Below, piece after piece: positions 1 to 11,737 of a DNA stretch of 64,000 nucleotides. This stretch comes from Clytia hemisphaerica (lineage: Eukaryota; Cnidaria; Hydrozoa; Leptothecata; Clytiidae): assembly GCA_902728285.1 (NCBI GenBank), contig CACVBU010000918.1, forward strand, positions 19,086-83,085, in the 5' to 3' direction. The translations under genes were made by a program, and so were the position numbers. Positions within the stretch are counted from its first letter, which is position 1; each line of letters begins with the position of its first letter. A model generated the notes under the pieces. That model did not search any database. It worked only from the letters and a program-made list of their open reading frames with translations, and was not told the DNA's origin.

Positions 1-24
1 AAGAATCAAGAAGCCATCAACAAC

Positions 25-933
25 GGGCTCGAAATAACGATATTTAGGTGGTCGGACACATTGTCCGATCAAAAATTGATTGGTTCGGACATGTCCTAAG
101 GCTTTTAAAGTAAAAGGGTTCGACATTCCGATTGATTTCTGTGGGTCGACATTCGTCTTTCAACTTAAAAAAGCAAAGGTTTCTGTACGTAGGCTATACA
201 ATGAATCATCTCAGACATAATTGAATTTAATTAATTAATTTTAAGCCTCTATCTCCAAAAATCATGATCGTGATCATATAATACTCAAGAATGCTTGAAA
301 TACTAAATTTCTTATAAGAAAATCAAAACAAACGATCGCGATTTATTTGAGTGAATAGGAAAAAGCAGGTCCTTATTTTGTTTTTGTGAGCTTACATAAG
401 AATAAACCGAAAGTGTGTGGAAACACTTCAATTTTTTTCTTTCTAAACAATTTCTTTTAAAAAGGTGTTACCTATTAAATGTAATTCAGTTTTGGTGTTA
501 CCAATTTTTTCATCTTACCGCATTTTTCTATTAACAATTATGTACTTCCAAATCAATATACTTCAAGTCTAATACAAGCTTCTGATAGAATTTCACATTG
601 ATCACGAAGAAGCTAAATAAATGCCAATTAATGGTCAGAAGGCCATGATTTTTACTTGAAGCATGCTTTCATTTGTTGAGAAAAAGCATCACACAAAATG
701 AATATCTAACACTAATGATTGCAACTTTGAGAGTTTTTTTGTGTAAATAAAGAAGTTACTAATTCTATGTAAATTGTAATTTCTTTTGGAAATTTCACAA
801 CGCCTCTGACAAATTTTTGAAGGCACTGAAAGTAATTGGGTCGGACATGATGTCCGACTAGAATCGATTTGGGTCCGACATTTCAGCAATTGAGTCGGAC
901 AATGTCCGATGTCCGACCGTTATTTCGAGCCCT
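25..933. mobile_element. Non-autonomous foldback element with GGGCTCGAAATAACG ends
   Basis: The left end (GGGCTCGAAATAACG) and the right end (CGTTATTTCGAGCCC) are inverted copies. Several copies of GTCGGACA/TGTCCGAC lie just inside both ends (about 51-130 and 838-918). The interior is AT-rich and holds no convincing coding frame. The structure is that of a hAT-like or similar MITE with subterminal repeats, but I see no clear target duplication, so the superfamily is open. Confidence 0.6.
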
Positions 934-1894
934 GCAACATTGATAAATTACACACATTTCCTCAGAAACTTTTAAAATTATCTGACATTATGACTTTCTT
1001 GAAGCTGTTCCGAAATTAACCAATCGGGTTATTTATCGGAATTCCTATGGGAGTTCTTTTCCAAGATTTGTAAAATAGCTAAGTCGGCAACAAAACTTTT
1101 CCTGGGGTTTGATGAATAAACACAACTGTTATCATTTGTTTTTTATTTAACCATATATTTAAATTTGCGCTCAAAAATACTTAAATAAATAAGTTTAAAT
1201 ATAAGTTTTAATAGTATTCAATATACTATTTGTATCTTTCAGAAAATAAACACTTACAGAACGACATAGTTTATCATTTGGAATACCCCCGTATTTGGAC
1301 CATTCTATCGTGGGTGCAAAATAGGGCGGAAACTAAGTAGCACCCTCAGTGCAAGAATGCCGCCTCATCTTTATTCGCCCGTTCGAAAACGCAAGCTAAT
1401 CATTTTTTCTCGCCACCTAAGGGGAAAAGGAAAGTGATCGATATTCTTTGAAGGAAAAATGTCAGAAACAAACCCAAAGACTAAAAGATGTATTTTGTTG
1501 TTGAGAATCGATCCTGTGAAGATGAAAAAATTTCTGCTATGCGTTTTTTTCGGAACGCTGAAAAACTCTAATTTCAATCTTCCTTAAGGTAAAGAGGTTG
1601 CGAGATTTGGGTTAGCGAGGCAAAAATTGCTAAAAAATTGATAAAATCGTAATCCTCAAAAATCGAAGTTCCAGCCTCACTATAGGATGTTATGTTTGTC
1701 ATTTCCGACGACACTTCTTCTCAAGGACTTAAAAATAAACAGTGGAACCCCTCGCAGAGCTCTTGCATTGCAGACCTCTCTCACTTTGGAAAGAGCTCAG
1801 AATTTGAAATTTTAAAGTGGAATATCCTGACTCAGACTCACTAGTTGAAAAAACTACTTGAGGAATCACGTTTTCCCATGTATAAGAACAGTTA
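934..1894. other. Intergenic AT-rich DNA, nothing recognised
   Basis: I see no exon with a recognisable protein and no clear inverted repeat in this stretch. Short open frames here have no domain-like composition. Confidence 0.4.
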
Positions 1895-2442
1895 GGGGTC
1901 ACTCACATATCGATTCTTCCCACAACTAACGTCAAATTGACGCTAACTTGAAAAACCCCCCACCCCCACCTCTTAACGTTAAAGTTTGAAAATTATCAAA
2001 AACCGATGAAACTCTAAATTTTCTCCTTCACTTTCATCGTTTTTTCTTCGTCAGCCATATTTAATTTCGCTACGGCTTGCTCAGTTTACATTTTAAAAAT
2101 AATGGGGATAATTTCTAAACTTTTTTCGGAAAGTTGCCAGCATTACTTATCTCTGTAATCATAATCAACAGAATAGTGGCATTTCACACAAAAAGACTGA
2201 TCATCGGCAAAATTTGTCGGCTGTTTGTTTTGGTTAAAATTGTTCTATAAAATAGCGAAGCAAAGAAATACTTAGGTATATAAAAGGAGGAAAATAAATA
2301 TGGAAAGTAACATTTGTCACAAAATAAACGTCTCAAAAATTGATATTTCTGGTGAAATTTCTTAGCGTCACAGACTCTAACCCCCACCCCTTTGCGTCAA
2401 TTTGACGTTAGTTGTGGGAAGAATCGATATGTGAGTGACCCC
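1895..2442. mobile_element. PIF/Harbinger-like MITE, TTA target duplication
   Basis: The ends are long inverted repeats of about 50 bp beginning GGGGTCACTCACATATCG and ending with its complement. The trinucleotide TTA flanks both sides (1892-1894 and 2443-2445). A 3-bp TTA duplication is the hallmark of PIF/Harbinger elements. The 548-bp body has no transposase frame, so this is a non-autonomous copy. Confidence 0.72.
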
Positions 2443-2765
2443 TTAGAGCAGTTGACGGTACATATGCGGAATTATTTTTACTTTAGCGTAGAAACAAGGC
2501 CTTAAAAATTGAAGCGCTGTATGGGGAATTAAATGACAAAATTTGGTTGGTTGATAATTCTGGCTGCTGCATGTTTGCAATCGGCCATTTTGTCTCATTT
2601 TAAGTTTTCAAGATTTAATTAATTGTATTGGGAACTTGAACTTGATTCAGGTAACTCTCATCATTGTTGCAAATACATCCTGTGTATGACTGATGTTGTC
2701 TTTTCTGAAAGTCTGATTTCCTAGTGTGACTAACTGACTAGGGACAAGATAATTTATCTGCTTTG

Positions 2766-3144
2766 TACCATCAATTGGGGTTACTTCCATAAGTAGTGAG
2801 GGGTAACTTTCATTACTTGCAAACTACAACATTTTCTGGTCCTCAATTTATAAAATTCAAAAGTCATCAAATGGCTTATTTAAATTCATAGTCAACTGCT
2901 CTAACTTGGGACTATCTGACAAAACATGGGACAGCAATTCGGCCACCGTTTCACTGAACCTCCAAAGTCATTTGATTTGAGTTAAGGAACTGCGTATTTA
3001 AAAATAACACAATTTCTCTTTCGATTTTACAATAAGTGAAAATACAGACCAGATATGCAACAGTCCCATGTTTCAACCAATCGCCCCAAGTTAGAGCAGT
3101 TGACGGTAGCTAAATTTCTATAAAAGTAACCCCAATTGACGGAC
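2766..3144. mobile_element. Nested inverted-repeat element (outer and inner arms)
   Basis: An outer pair of inverted arms (about 2766-2790, ACCATCAATTGGGGTTACTT, and about 3122-3144, its near complement) encloses a second pair (about 2890-2910, GTCAACTGCTCTAACTTGG, and 3087-3107). The inner unit is repeated at 14236-14943, which suggests one element inserted inside another or inside a relative. A lone end of the inner type (AGAGCAGTTGACGGTA) also occurs at about 2446-2461. Confidence 0.55.
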
Positions 3145-3612
3145 TCAAAGAGGAAAAGTTATGTTTGCTGGAGTAATTTGTTATTCAATAGACTGTCACG
3201 TTCTCCTAAACTACTATAATAGTGTAGGAAATTCATAAAAGAAGAGGGCGCAGGATTCTTATTGCTGCCTGCTTCTGGCTTTGGGTATTTTTAAAGCTTA
3301 TATTTTAGTTCAATGTTTTTATGAAGGACAAAATCTAAAGAAAGGTCTATGTGGAAGGGGGTGGTAAAACCCCTCTCATGTTAACATCAGAAGAGACAAC
3401 TGTTTGTTAACAGAAATAATTGCTGGTTTATTATTCTAAATTGCTTCTTTTTGGAATAAAGCTATGATAGTAGGGGGAAATTTGCTTGATTTTTTGAGGT
3501 CATTCGACTTTTTTAGTCAAAGCACTTGTTATACATTTTTGGAAAGCTAAGGGGTAGGGGAATCAAAATAACATACCTAACTCAAGATATTGATTGACCC
3601 TTGGAAATACTT

Positions 3613-3985
3613 TAGGCGTACAAACTTTTGTGAGCAGAAACTAATTAAAAACTAAAAGACATTTACTTTCGCGAATTTGAGGAAAAAATGTTTTTCGTGA
3701 GCATAAACTTTCGCAAATCGTTGGATAAAAATGAGAATTGCCTTAAAAGTGAAAAATATTCTTTAAATCCGCTAAAGACAGTTGCTCTTTGACTTTGAAA
3801 AGGCATTAAAGGATAATAATATGCCGAAAATTTGATATTTATTACAATTTTGAGGTTTCATAGATTTTTTTGAGAATTTTTCGCGATCATAAACTTTCGC
3901 GAATTGCCCTGTTAAGAATTTTCAAAAAGATTTACGTTTGCGAAAAAGGCCAAAATGCGCAAAAATCACAAAAGTTTGTACCGCC
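3613..3985. mobile_element. MITE with GGCGTACAAACTTTTGTG ends
   Basis: The left end GGCGTACAAACTTTTGTG is matched by CACAAAAGTTTGTACCGCC at the right end. The interior repeats the motif AACTTTCGCGAAT several times on both strands. A second, truncated copy of the left half lies at about 45824-45930. Confidence 0.6.
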
Positions 3986-3986
3986 C

Positions 3987-4405
3987 GGGGCGTTTATTAA
4001 ATTGTTTTGGATTTTAGGGGGGGCGTTTATTCGAGGGGGGTGTTAAAAAGAGGAGGCGTTTATTACAAAAATTCAAAACTCGATAAGAATTGAAAGGACT
4101 ACAGAAACGAATTTAGTTGACTTGATCTTTTTGTAATACTATTTATATTATGCAAGCAAAGTGCAATGTAGGGTAATCCTCAAATATTTTTAGAACTTAA
4201 TGTATTTTCAGTGAAAATCGTGTTGATTTTTATATATAACCGTATAAAACGAGGTCATCAGTTGAAAATGTCAGTCAGCAAGGTTTTTGGCTCAATCCAG
4301 TTTGGACTTCTTCAAGTGTTTCGAATTAACGCCCCCTCTAGGGGGGGCGTTTATTCGAGGGGGCGTTTAAAAGAGGGGGGGCGTTTATTCGAAGTAATAC
4401 GGTAC
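3987..4405. repeat. G-rich GGGGCGTTTATT repeat blocks
   Basis: Two clusters (about 3987-4065 and 4330-4400) contain repeated copies of GGGGGCGTTTATTCGAGG-like units separated by about 260 bp of ordinary AT-rich DNA. They lie directly beside the preceding element. No coding content is supported. Confidence 0.5.
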
Positions 4406-4479
4406 GCCTCAAGTAGTGTTTTTCAGCCAGAAACAGCTATTTATCCACTTTTTGCACTTCAAAGCTCAATATCTCGAGT

Positions 4480-4860
4480 TACGTACAGAAATCACCTATA
4501 CTCGTAATATATCTCAGGCTTTATCATTTGAAAATTCCAGGCGTGTGGTCATTCGCACTCCTAAAAAGTACTTTAGGCGTGTGATAAGGAGTGCTATGCA
4601 TAACTTTAAGTAGTAAAATTCAAATTTATGGCGTGTGATTAATCACTCTCCTCAAAGATTTTAGGTGTGTGTGGAGGTGTGCGCGTGCTATCACACGCCT
4701 CAAACGATGCAGCCTGATATCTCTGATCTTAATTTTTTGAGAGCTTTCCAAAAATATACAACATGTCTCTATTTTCTCAAGCTAAAATTCTCATTAAATT
4801 TTGACCCTATGGTTTTTGCCTGAGATCGTCATATTTGTCCGGAAAAAAAATTGGCATAGA
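4480..4860. repeat. Dispersed repeat, second copy at 43200-43355
   Basis: The section around 4715-4840 (from TATCTCTGATCTTAAT through CCTATGGTTTTTGCCTGAGA) is closely matched at about 43225-43355 in the same orientation. Between 4540 and 4700 the motif GGCGTGTGA recurs. Neither copy encodes a recognisable protein. Confidence 0.5.
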
Positions 4861-5029
4861 TTATCAGGGTTCGAATTATAAATTTTAGGAGCTTCGCTAT
4901 TTTTTCGAGCGAAACGAGGTAACAGAGGATCGCTGCAGGCGGAATTTTTTCACTGTTTGCGAAACATTTTTAGTATTTTGCGATGTTTTTGGAAGAAAAT
5001 GCGAAAGTATCTTCAATTCATTTCTCGAG

Positions 5030-5480
5030 AAAAGCAAAGTAAGAGTTGAAGTAAGAGATTATAGACAAAGCAAATAGATAGATAAAGCAATAAATAATCG
5101 AGTGAATAAAGCAGCGAGTTGATAAAATAATAGATAAACGAATGAATAAAGTAGCGAAGTGGCGAGTTGATAAAGCAATAGATAAACGAATGAATAAAGT
5201 TGCGAAGTAGCGAGTAGATAAAGCAATAAATAAACGAGTGAATAAAGTAGTGAGTTGATAAAGTAATAGATAAACAAATAAATAAAGTAGCGAAGTGGCA
5301 AGTAGATAAGGCAATAGATAAACGAATGAAGAAAGTAGCGAAGTAGCTATTTGATAAAGCAATAGAGAAATGAATGAATAAAATAGCGAAGTGGCAAGTT
5401 GATAAAGCAATAGATATACGAATGAATAAAGTAGCGAAGTGGCAGGTAGATAAAGCAATAGATAAACAAATGTGTGGGTA
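5030..5480 (-). repeat. 48-bp minisatellite, inverted relative of 12250-13190
   Basis: A unit of about 48 bp built on GATAAACGAATGAATAAAGT and AGCGAAGTGGCGAGTTGATA repeats about nine times. Because 48 is a multiple of three, every frame lacking stops stays open and produces low-complexity Leu/Tyr/Ser frames of 80-146 codons that are not genes. The right edge (about 5473-5512, GCAAAATAGGCGCTTTCTTATA) also matches the edge of the other array, so the shared unit extends beyond the tandem part. Confidence 0.8.
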
Positions 5481-5520
5481 GCAAAATAGGCGCTTTCTTA
5501 TAATTTTTTAACTTCGCCCA

Positions 5521-5803
5521 GGTCAACCCATGCTATGTATGGGGAATTGGGTACCATAACTCTGATTAAAGAGTATGGGTAGATGTTCCAGACATTGTGG
5601 TGTGCTGAGACACTTAAGAGGTTCTACACCTGCGAGAACATCCGTTCTCCCGTGTAGTTCGAGTGTCGTGGTATACACCATGGCTTGGCAGCTCGCATCT
5701 GCAGGGTTGCAATGTCTGATTGCACTGTGATTCCTACTCCATCGTGGGTAGGACCCATTCCGATGCATCGGAGGGCATATCAATCTATCTATCTATCTAA
5801 ATG
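5521..5803 (+). mobile_element. SINE-like element with (ATCT)n tail
   Basis: This segment is clearly richer in G+C than its surroundings and ends in a run of ATCT units (about 5781-5800), the kind of simple tail seen on SINEs and on 3' ends of some LINEs. It starts right beside the minisatellite and ends about 50 bp before an SLBP exon. I do not see convincing A and B boxes, so the SINE call is an inference from composition and tail. Confidence 0.45.
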
Positions 5804-5851
5804 GAAAATTAATTGTAATCTGATTAAAACTATTTCAATTTCATATTTTAG

Positions 5852-7965
5852 ATTCAATCCTAATGTGACATCTTCAGCAGAAAAATCTGAGACAAGAAGA
5901 AAGAATGAATCAACGTAAGAAACTGATCTTTATTTAAATCAAGTTCTGAATCAAGATTAAAAACTTGTCCAGCTTTCTATAAAACAATGCTTTTTTTTTA
6001 AATCATCAAAATAAAATAAAGTGTTGTAACCATTGACTAGACCTGGAACTCTTGTATGGGAAATTAAGTTACTTATTTCCAGTAAAAATGCATGACCCGT
6101 GTGGTTTTTGCACAAACGCCAGATAGGAAGTAAACTTTAGATTTTGGGATTGTTTGTGGTGTTAAATGGTCAATTCGCTTGTAAGACATTTCTCAGAGTT
6201 GTTAAATGGCTTTACATTTAACATGCATGTAGTTGTCTTACTTTTACATGGCAAATCCCAGCCTGAAATTTGGCACTCATATGAATATGAAAATGATTTT
6301 ACACACGTATGTAAAAATGAATGCACACATGTAAAATGCATTTAAGAACCTGAATTTTAAAACCCATGGGTTTAAAATGTAATTTCTCCACCAAAATAGA
6401 ATAAAAGTAGTTAAAAGGTAGCCTAATTTTCAGAAAACAATAGTCACTTATCAAACTTATTTCTTTTGTTTTATGAACAAACAGGCAATTAACTCAAGGC
6501 AAATTTCAAATGACTCAGTATGGTTCACTTTTTAAAAACAGCTATATACCTACTTTAATTATAGGAGCAGAAGAAAATTACCTCTTTCAGAAATTAACGG
6601 AAACTCGAAATCGCAAAGGAAAACCAAAGCTATTGCTCTTCCACTTGAAAAAGATGAGAGGAAGTTAGCAACACGTCAACGTCAAATTGATATTGGCAAA
6701 AATACTGTTGGATACAAATTGTACACAGAAGATGTTAAAAGGTAAGGGATCCGTCTAATCTTAAACCAATTTTTAAATCCGTTTCATAACCAAAATAATT
6801 TAAAAAAATTTGGTCATATATTTATTAAGGACATTCGGATATTCAAACAGTTTATTCATCAATTTCCCCTATTGTTCATGGAATAATTGATGACGCTGTA
6901 TATCAACAACTTTTCTAATAATACAGAATGTTTGTCTCTCGCGTTGTTTTGATGCTGGATTAATTAGATAAATATTCATTATCGTTAGCAAAATGTCAGT
7001 TCACGGTTATTTGAAATCTTATTTTCCAAATTAGGCTTGAACAGTTGATTTACAGTCCTATTAGAATAATTTCAGTGTAATGTCTTTGTTCTTTTAGAAT
7101 GGATCGAACAACTGACCACCCTTGGACGCCTAACAAATTTACAGTGTGTAGTACACGTTCATGGCAAGGAACAATGAGAATCTGGCGACGTAAATTACAT
7201 TATTGGGATCCAACAGAGATGAAAAATGATAAAGATACATTCTTTGATTCCACTTTAAAGTATGGATTTAAATTATATGATTACAAAATGTGTTCTCATT
7301 TATGATGCTATTATTCTATAAGTATTCATACTCCGAGTAATCCTTGCAATGTTATCCAGTAGACCTTTGATTGGTCTAAATTTGTTTTATTATAAATTAG
7401 GAATGCATTACTAGTTTTCAAAAAATTTATTCTTAAAAAAAACCTTTAGTCACACCCATTTGAATGTTTACGAATTCTTTAAAATAGATCTTATCGGAGT
7501 TTTTTATTTTTCTAAAAAAGCGATGTATTGTTTCGGGGGTATTACAATAGAAATCTCTCGAGGGAATTTATTGTAATACCCCCGAAACAATCCCACAATG
7601 CATCGCTGTTTTAGAAAAATCAAAAACTCCGATAAGGTCTATTTAGTAATGCATTAGTTTTCAAAAATTTAATTCTAAAAAAACAACCTTTAGGCACACC
7701 CATTTGAATGATTACGAATTCTTTGTGTCTAATTTACCTGAAACTCCTACTTTTTTTCAGTACTATTGAAACCCAAAAGAAATCAATCGACCACAGTATG
7801 GAACTTGACGATTGTCCTTCATCAGAGAGTAGCCAAGCCAGTTCAAATGATGATTTATTTGATGGACCTCCAAAAAGTGATTCATGGTATCAATCCAATG
7901 AAGATATTTTCAAGATTAAATATGAAGATGAAGAAGAACAATACCTTTATCAACAATGTTATTGA
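5852..7965 (+). CDS. SLBP: Histone RNA hairpin-binding protein SLBP (four 3' exons)
   Basis: SLBP binds the stem-loop at the 3' end of replication-dependent histone mRNAs and is needed for their processing and translation. I place exons at 5852-5914, 6565-6741, 7098-7259 and 7761-7965, all with AG/GT borders and matching phases, ending at a TGA (7963-7965). The second and third exons carry the RNA-binding domain: RQRQIDIGKNTVGYKLY, then TPNKF, a CSTRSW block, and WRRKLHYWDP, each lining up with the known SLBP signature. The threonine of TPNK, which is phosphorylated in studied SLBPs, is present. The tail is rich in Ser, Asp and Glu. A Tyr common in the YGKNT and YSRRSW blocks of animal SLBPs is Ile and Cys here. 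The first exon with the start codon was not found; a SINE-like insert and a minisatellite lie just upstream. Confidence 0.88.
7404..7724. repeat. Direct repeat of about 75 bp flanking a MITE in an SLBP intron
   Basis: About 7404-7480 and 7650-7724 are near copies in the same orientation (shared core ACACCCATTTGAATG and ACGAATTCTTT). The MITE at 7485-7641 lies exactly between them. The flank is far longer than any transposon target duplication, so a local duplication accompanied or followed the insertion. Confidence 0.7.
7485..7641. mobile_element. Palindromic MITE, TAGATCTTATCGG/CCGATAAGGTCTA ends
   Basis: Nearly the whole 157 bp folds on itself. The ends are TAGATCTTATCGGAG and CTCCGATAAGGTCTA, and the centre is GGGGGTATTACAATAG with its complement. 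It lies in the last SLBP intron. A close relative sits at 22148-22263. TA at both edges fits a Tc1/mariner-type target site. Confidence 0.75.
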
Positions 7966-8442
7966 GATCTGCGTCTTCTGGTGGTTCTGGTTAGCTTTCA
8001 ATATTAATTGTGTACAATATGCTTCTCTGAAAACTAAACTCATTTGAACTGAAGTTTCGACTAATAATGACTTGCTCTCAAAATTTTAAATTTCTTTTTA
8101 TCATTTTATCGTGTTTTATTTTTTGCTTTTGTATATAATAATTCTCACAGCGATTTTCTTCCGTAACCTTTACGATTTAATATTTTATCTTGAGTATGCT
8201 GTATGTTTGTTTGGATAAACTAGCTTAAAACTGAGCCCAATTCGCTAAATTTTGTACGCTTCAAATATGGCCTCACTTTACGTAGGTTTCGATCGACTAC
8301 TTACGCTTTTTACGGTCAAGGTATGAGCTTTTTAAGTCGGTCTTTGTTTTTCTTTGTATTTTAGAATGTAAATAGCTGATAGTGTATATATTCATTTTTT
8401 CCAAAGAGACTTATTTGACTTTATCCGAAAATGTATATTGAC

Positions 8443-8448
8443 AATAAA
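8443..8448 (+). promoter_or_regulatory. Candidate polyadenylation signal for SLBP
   Basis: An AATAAA hexamer lies about 480 bp after the SLBP stop codon. It is followed within about 25 bp by mixed G/T-containing sequence. Position fits an mRNA end, but AATAAA is common in AT-rich DNA. Confidence 0.35.
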
Positions 8449-8813
8449 CTGAATTACGAGCCTTTGAGGGTTATCATTTCGTCCAATTCCAGTTATTTTA
8501 ATGAAAGTAGGTTCTAGTGGTTGTGATGTAGATTAGCACGCTAATTATAAGGACACTCGAGGTTCAACAAGCCTTAGATCAAGCTTTTTTAAGCCATTGA
8601 ATCAATACAGTAAGCATGTTTTAAGAACATTTAAGTCTGAAAATCACGAAAAAGTAAGAGAAGTTGAGCGCCTTCGCCAAAGATTTACTAGCTCTTATAA
8701 AAATAAATGAATTTTACAACAATAATAAATATTAAGAGCCAACCCTTAGAGGATAGGTACCACATTTTGAGGAACTCAACCGTATTTGATTGGTTCAAAG
8801 GAAGATGGGATTA

Positions 8814-9190
8814 GGGGCCGTCCACATAGTACGTACGCAGTAAAGGGGTTCTCAAAAGCGTATGCTTGCGTACAGGGGGAGGGGAGGGGTCAAAAGGAAA
8901 ATGTACGTACGTAGAGAAAAATTATTCATAGCCCTTTTTTGCTTGTTTTTCTGTCGACTTTTACGCTTCTTATACGCATCTAGGGAAAGAAAAAGTTTCT
9001 TAATAAACATTGGAGTTTCATGTATGAAATAAAAGTGCCAACCAAACGATTTGAATTCGAAATTTTCTTCAACCGAGGGGAGGGGGTGAATGAAAAAGTA
9101 CGTACTGACTAAGGGGTAAAACAATTTGTGTACAGGGGTGAGGGGGTACACGAGTTTCGACATTTTAGTGCGTACGTACTGGGAGAGACT
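8814..9190. mobile_element. GTACGTAC-ended element (MITE-like)
   Basis: The left side starts GGGGCCGTCCACATAGTACG. ACGTAC-type motifs recur near both sides (8833, 8903, 9100, 9173) together with repeated G-rich stretches around 8876, 9078 and 9137. The right end is not a clean inverted copy, so limits are approximate. An open frame of 130 codons on the minus strand here has no domain features. Confidence 0.4.
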
Positions 9191-9285
9191 CAATGCATTT
9201 GAAATATTGAATTTCCGAGTAGTTGAGAGGGTACCTAGGCACAAATGGGTATGTCATTTCACACTTAGGTACCAAGGCTGCTAGC

Positions 9286-9443
9286 ATCCACTAATCGACC
9301 ACCAACCTCGTTCCCTGCGTATTATCAGTGTTTTGATGTTTACTCATAGTGCTAGATAATCATCTTTCACCAGAGGGTATTCTCTAGCGTCAATCAGTAA
9401 CGTAAACAAAGCCTGGGATACACGGGGGGACGAGGCTGATCGA
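9286..9443. mobile_element. Short inverted-repeat element
   Basis: The left arm beginning ACTAATCGACCACCAACC is matched in reverse around 9425-9465 (GACGAGGCTGATCGACCACTG), with further matching inside (GTTTAC / GTAAAC). This is a 150-180 bp MITE-like unit with imperfect arms. Confidence 0.5.
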
Positions 9444-9469
9444 CCACTGATAAGGGATTCGTACTCCTA

Positions 9470-10590
9470 TACTATATATACATCTGTGGTTTTGTAGAGG
9501 TGCGATTCCATTTAAACTTTAATTCCGTTTTATTCTCTTTTTTGTCTTCTGCCCTAGGTGTTTTTGTAGAAGTCTGCAATTCACGCTTTTGGATTAAACG
9601 ACTCTCTTTGTCTCCACTCTTGGTCTGTCCGCTATTTAGTTGAATCCCAAATATTTGGGATTTGAACTGAAGTAAAATTATTTTAAAAAGACGCACTCAA
9701 ATTAATTCCTACCTGCCTAACAAGTCTTTGTCACTTAGGAAATCGTCCAGCTCTGACACTCTAGTCTTATAGTTATAGCACAACCTACGATTGAGGAAAA
9801 TCTTCGCACTCCTCCTAACTAAGCCCACACCCCGCCCTTACCCTGGGTACCAGAGGCCAAGTTTTCCTTCTTCAGCCTCTAACTTCCATGGCGCCGGGCG
9901 TTCTAAAGTTACTTTCAACGCCATGTACCGCCCGAAATGAAACAAATTTCTACGGTAAAGTTCTATATGCAAGAAATGCAAACAAAATTCTTAAAAAGGT
10001 TTTACTATGAAATTATTTTCTTGATCATCGATCGCGGCTTTATTTTTGTTTTCGTAGTTTGTTTGTCGGATGAATGGACATCACCACCATCATCAATTTC
10101 ATTATAGATTTCATTGACATAATATCAGATTTACCAGATTGAAATCATTATGACTTGTACGTTTTCAATGTTTATACAGGTATATCTATGATTTAATAAT
10201 GGTGTATAGATAAAAACAGACTGGTACTGAGAAAAAGGTGGACTTTTTGAGTTTGGAATTTGGGGGAAATGGCTGTTTTAGCTGGAAGATGATAAAAATT
10301 GACCGTCAGTCGAACATGGTTTTTTCTCCTATCTACGATTTTGTGTTTCCGGGGGTTTCGTTGTTTGGAATTGATTAAGTAACAGTTAGGTAGGGTCAGG
10401 GTTGCTAGTAACGGCTTGTCACTGTGCCGGGTGCATACTCGGCGCCTTGGGCCCCGCAGAGGGTTGCTAGTAACGGCTCGAATTTCAGTCAGGTTAAAAA
10501 AGGGGTACTTTTACCCATATTATAATAACATTACCCCCGTCTTTTTTGTCAGTCTATAAGTATTTACAAATTTTGAGTTCTGCTGTGCAA
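9470..10590. other. Intergenic, no gene recognised
   Basis: No exon-like segment with recognisable protein similarity is visible. A short G+C-rich patch (about 9815-9935, ACCCTGGGTACCAGAGGCC and following) stands out and may be a repeat fragment. The phrase GGGTTGCTAGTAACGGCT occurs twice (about 10400 and 10462). Confidence 0.4.
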
Positions 10591-10592
10591 GT

Positions 10593-10670
10593 GTGGCTCA
10601 CCTGATAGCGCGCTGGGTTTCTGATCAGAGATACCATCATTTGGTGGTTCGAATCCCGGCCGGGTCGATA
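10593..10670 (+). mobile_element. tRNA-like head of a SINE
   Basis: The segment has a polymerase III A-box-like TAGCGCGCTGGG and a B box GGTTCGAATCC spaced as in tRNA genes, ending in CCGGCCGGGTC. The two would-be acceptor strands do not pair, so it is not a working tRNA. The same CCGGGTC end occurs in the minus-strand element at 30430-30725, so both are best read as tRNA-derived SINEs. The 3' limit of the body was not determined. Confidence 0.55.
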
Positions 10671-11035
10671 TTTGGAGAAAGTTTGAAATATCAAATTCAT
10701 AGAAAAGCTAGTAGAAATCAGAAAACAAGTCTCAGAAAGTCAGAAAATAGAAAAGGAGATAGAGAGATAGGAAGTGGAAAAACAGAGGGGGGATGTTCGG
10801 TTGACGGTCAATTTCTATCACCTTCCGTTTTGTTTTAGCTTAGGGAAACACGACAGTCTATAATTGAAATAACGTATTTCAGCATACATTAGATTCCCTC
10901 CACCAGTACAAATGGAGTGAAGTATCTTGTCCCTAGGTAACAACTTTGTTAAAGTAAAAATGAATAAAAAAGGTGGAGTTATTTGTGCTTTTGGCCAGTC
11001 TGGAATTCATGCACCACAGTACCAGACGTCCGCGC

Positions 11036-11460
11036 CTGATAGGATCAATCATCGGAACGGCTCGACGACGGATCGATATGTGATCGATGGATTACTTAAC
11101 AATCCGGATAGGAGATCGATGGAGGATCGATACTCAAAATTTCTTTAAGCTTATGATTAGTTATCGATTATTTATCGATCTATCATCGATCTTTTATCGA
11201 TCTTATCAACCATAGCGACTCATACTTGATTTACGATTGATAACAAATCGATTAACGATCGATGACGAATCGATTAACGATCGATGACGAATCGATACAC
11301 TCGATTGAAATACTAGCTCGATAATGGATCAACGAAGGATCGATACTCAAGACTTTTTAATGGCAGAATCTTCCATCGATCTCCCATCCGGATCGTTAAG
11401 TAATCCATCGATCACATATCGATCCGTCATCGAGCCGTCCCGATGATCGATCCTATCGAG
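11036..11460. mobile_element. Foldback element rich in ATCGAT
   Basis: About 11038-11125 and 11372-11458 are inverted near-copies of roughly 85 bp (shared core ATGTGATCGATGGATTACTT). Between them lie more than ten short TCGAT/ATCGA motifs. No coding frame is supported. Confidence 0.65.
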
Positions 11461-11737
11461 CAACGACCCACGGCATGGCCCGAACATGTTCAGGCCTCTT
11501 GATTAATACTTTTTAAAAATGGCCCGCGCAGTTTCAGGCCAGATTTTCGAAAACTTGCTACGATCGCGCGTGTAATTTCAGGACCCAATATTTATATTTT
11601 AAATTCCTTATTTTAGCAAACAAATTTAAAAATCTTCATCTTTATTCAAATATATATTGTTCAAATATAAAAGTTAATCATCTATTTTCCAATTAAGTTA
11701 GGAAAATTATTAAAAAGAATGATTTGAATCTTACATA

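Noticed and set aside
5018..5458. 146-codon open frame rich in Leu, Tyr and Ser
   Set aside because: It follows the 48-bp minisatellite; the repeated amino-acid pattern comes from a period divisible by three.
8852..9244. 130-codon minus-strand frame
   Set aside because: It covers a repeat with GTACGTAC motifs and shows no domain or signal features.
10593..10670. Functional tRNA gene
   Set aside because: A and B boxes are present but the acceptor strands do not pair, and the piece behaves as a SINE head.
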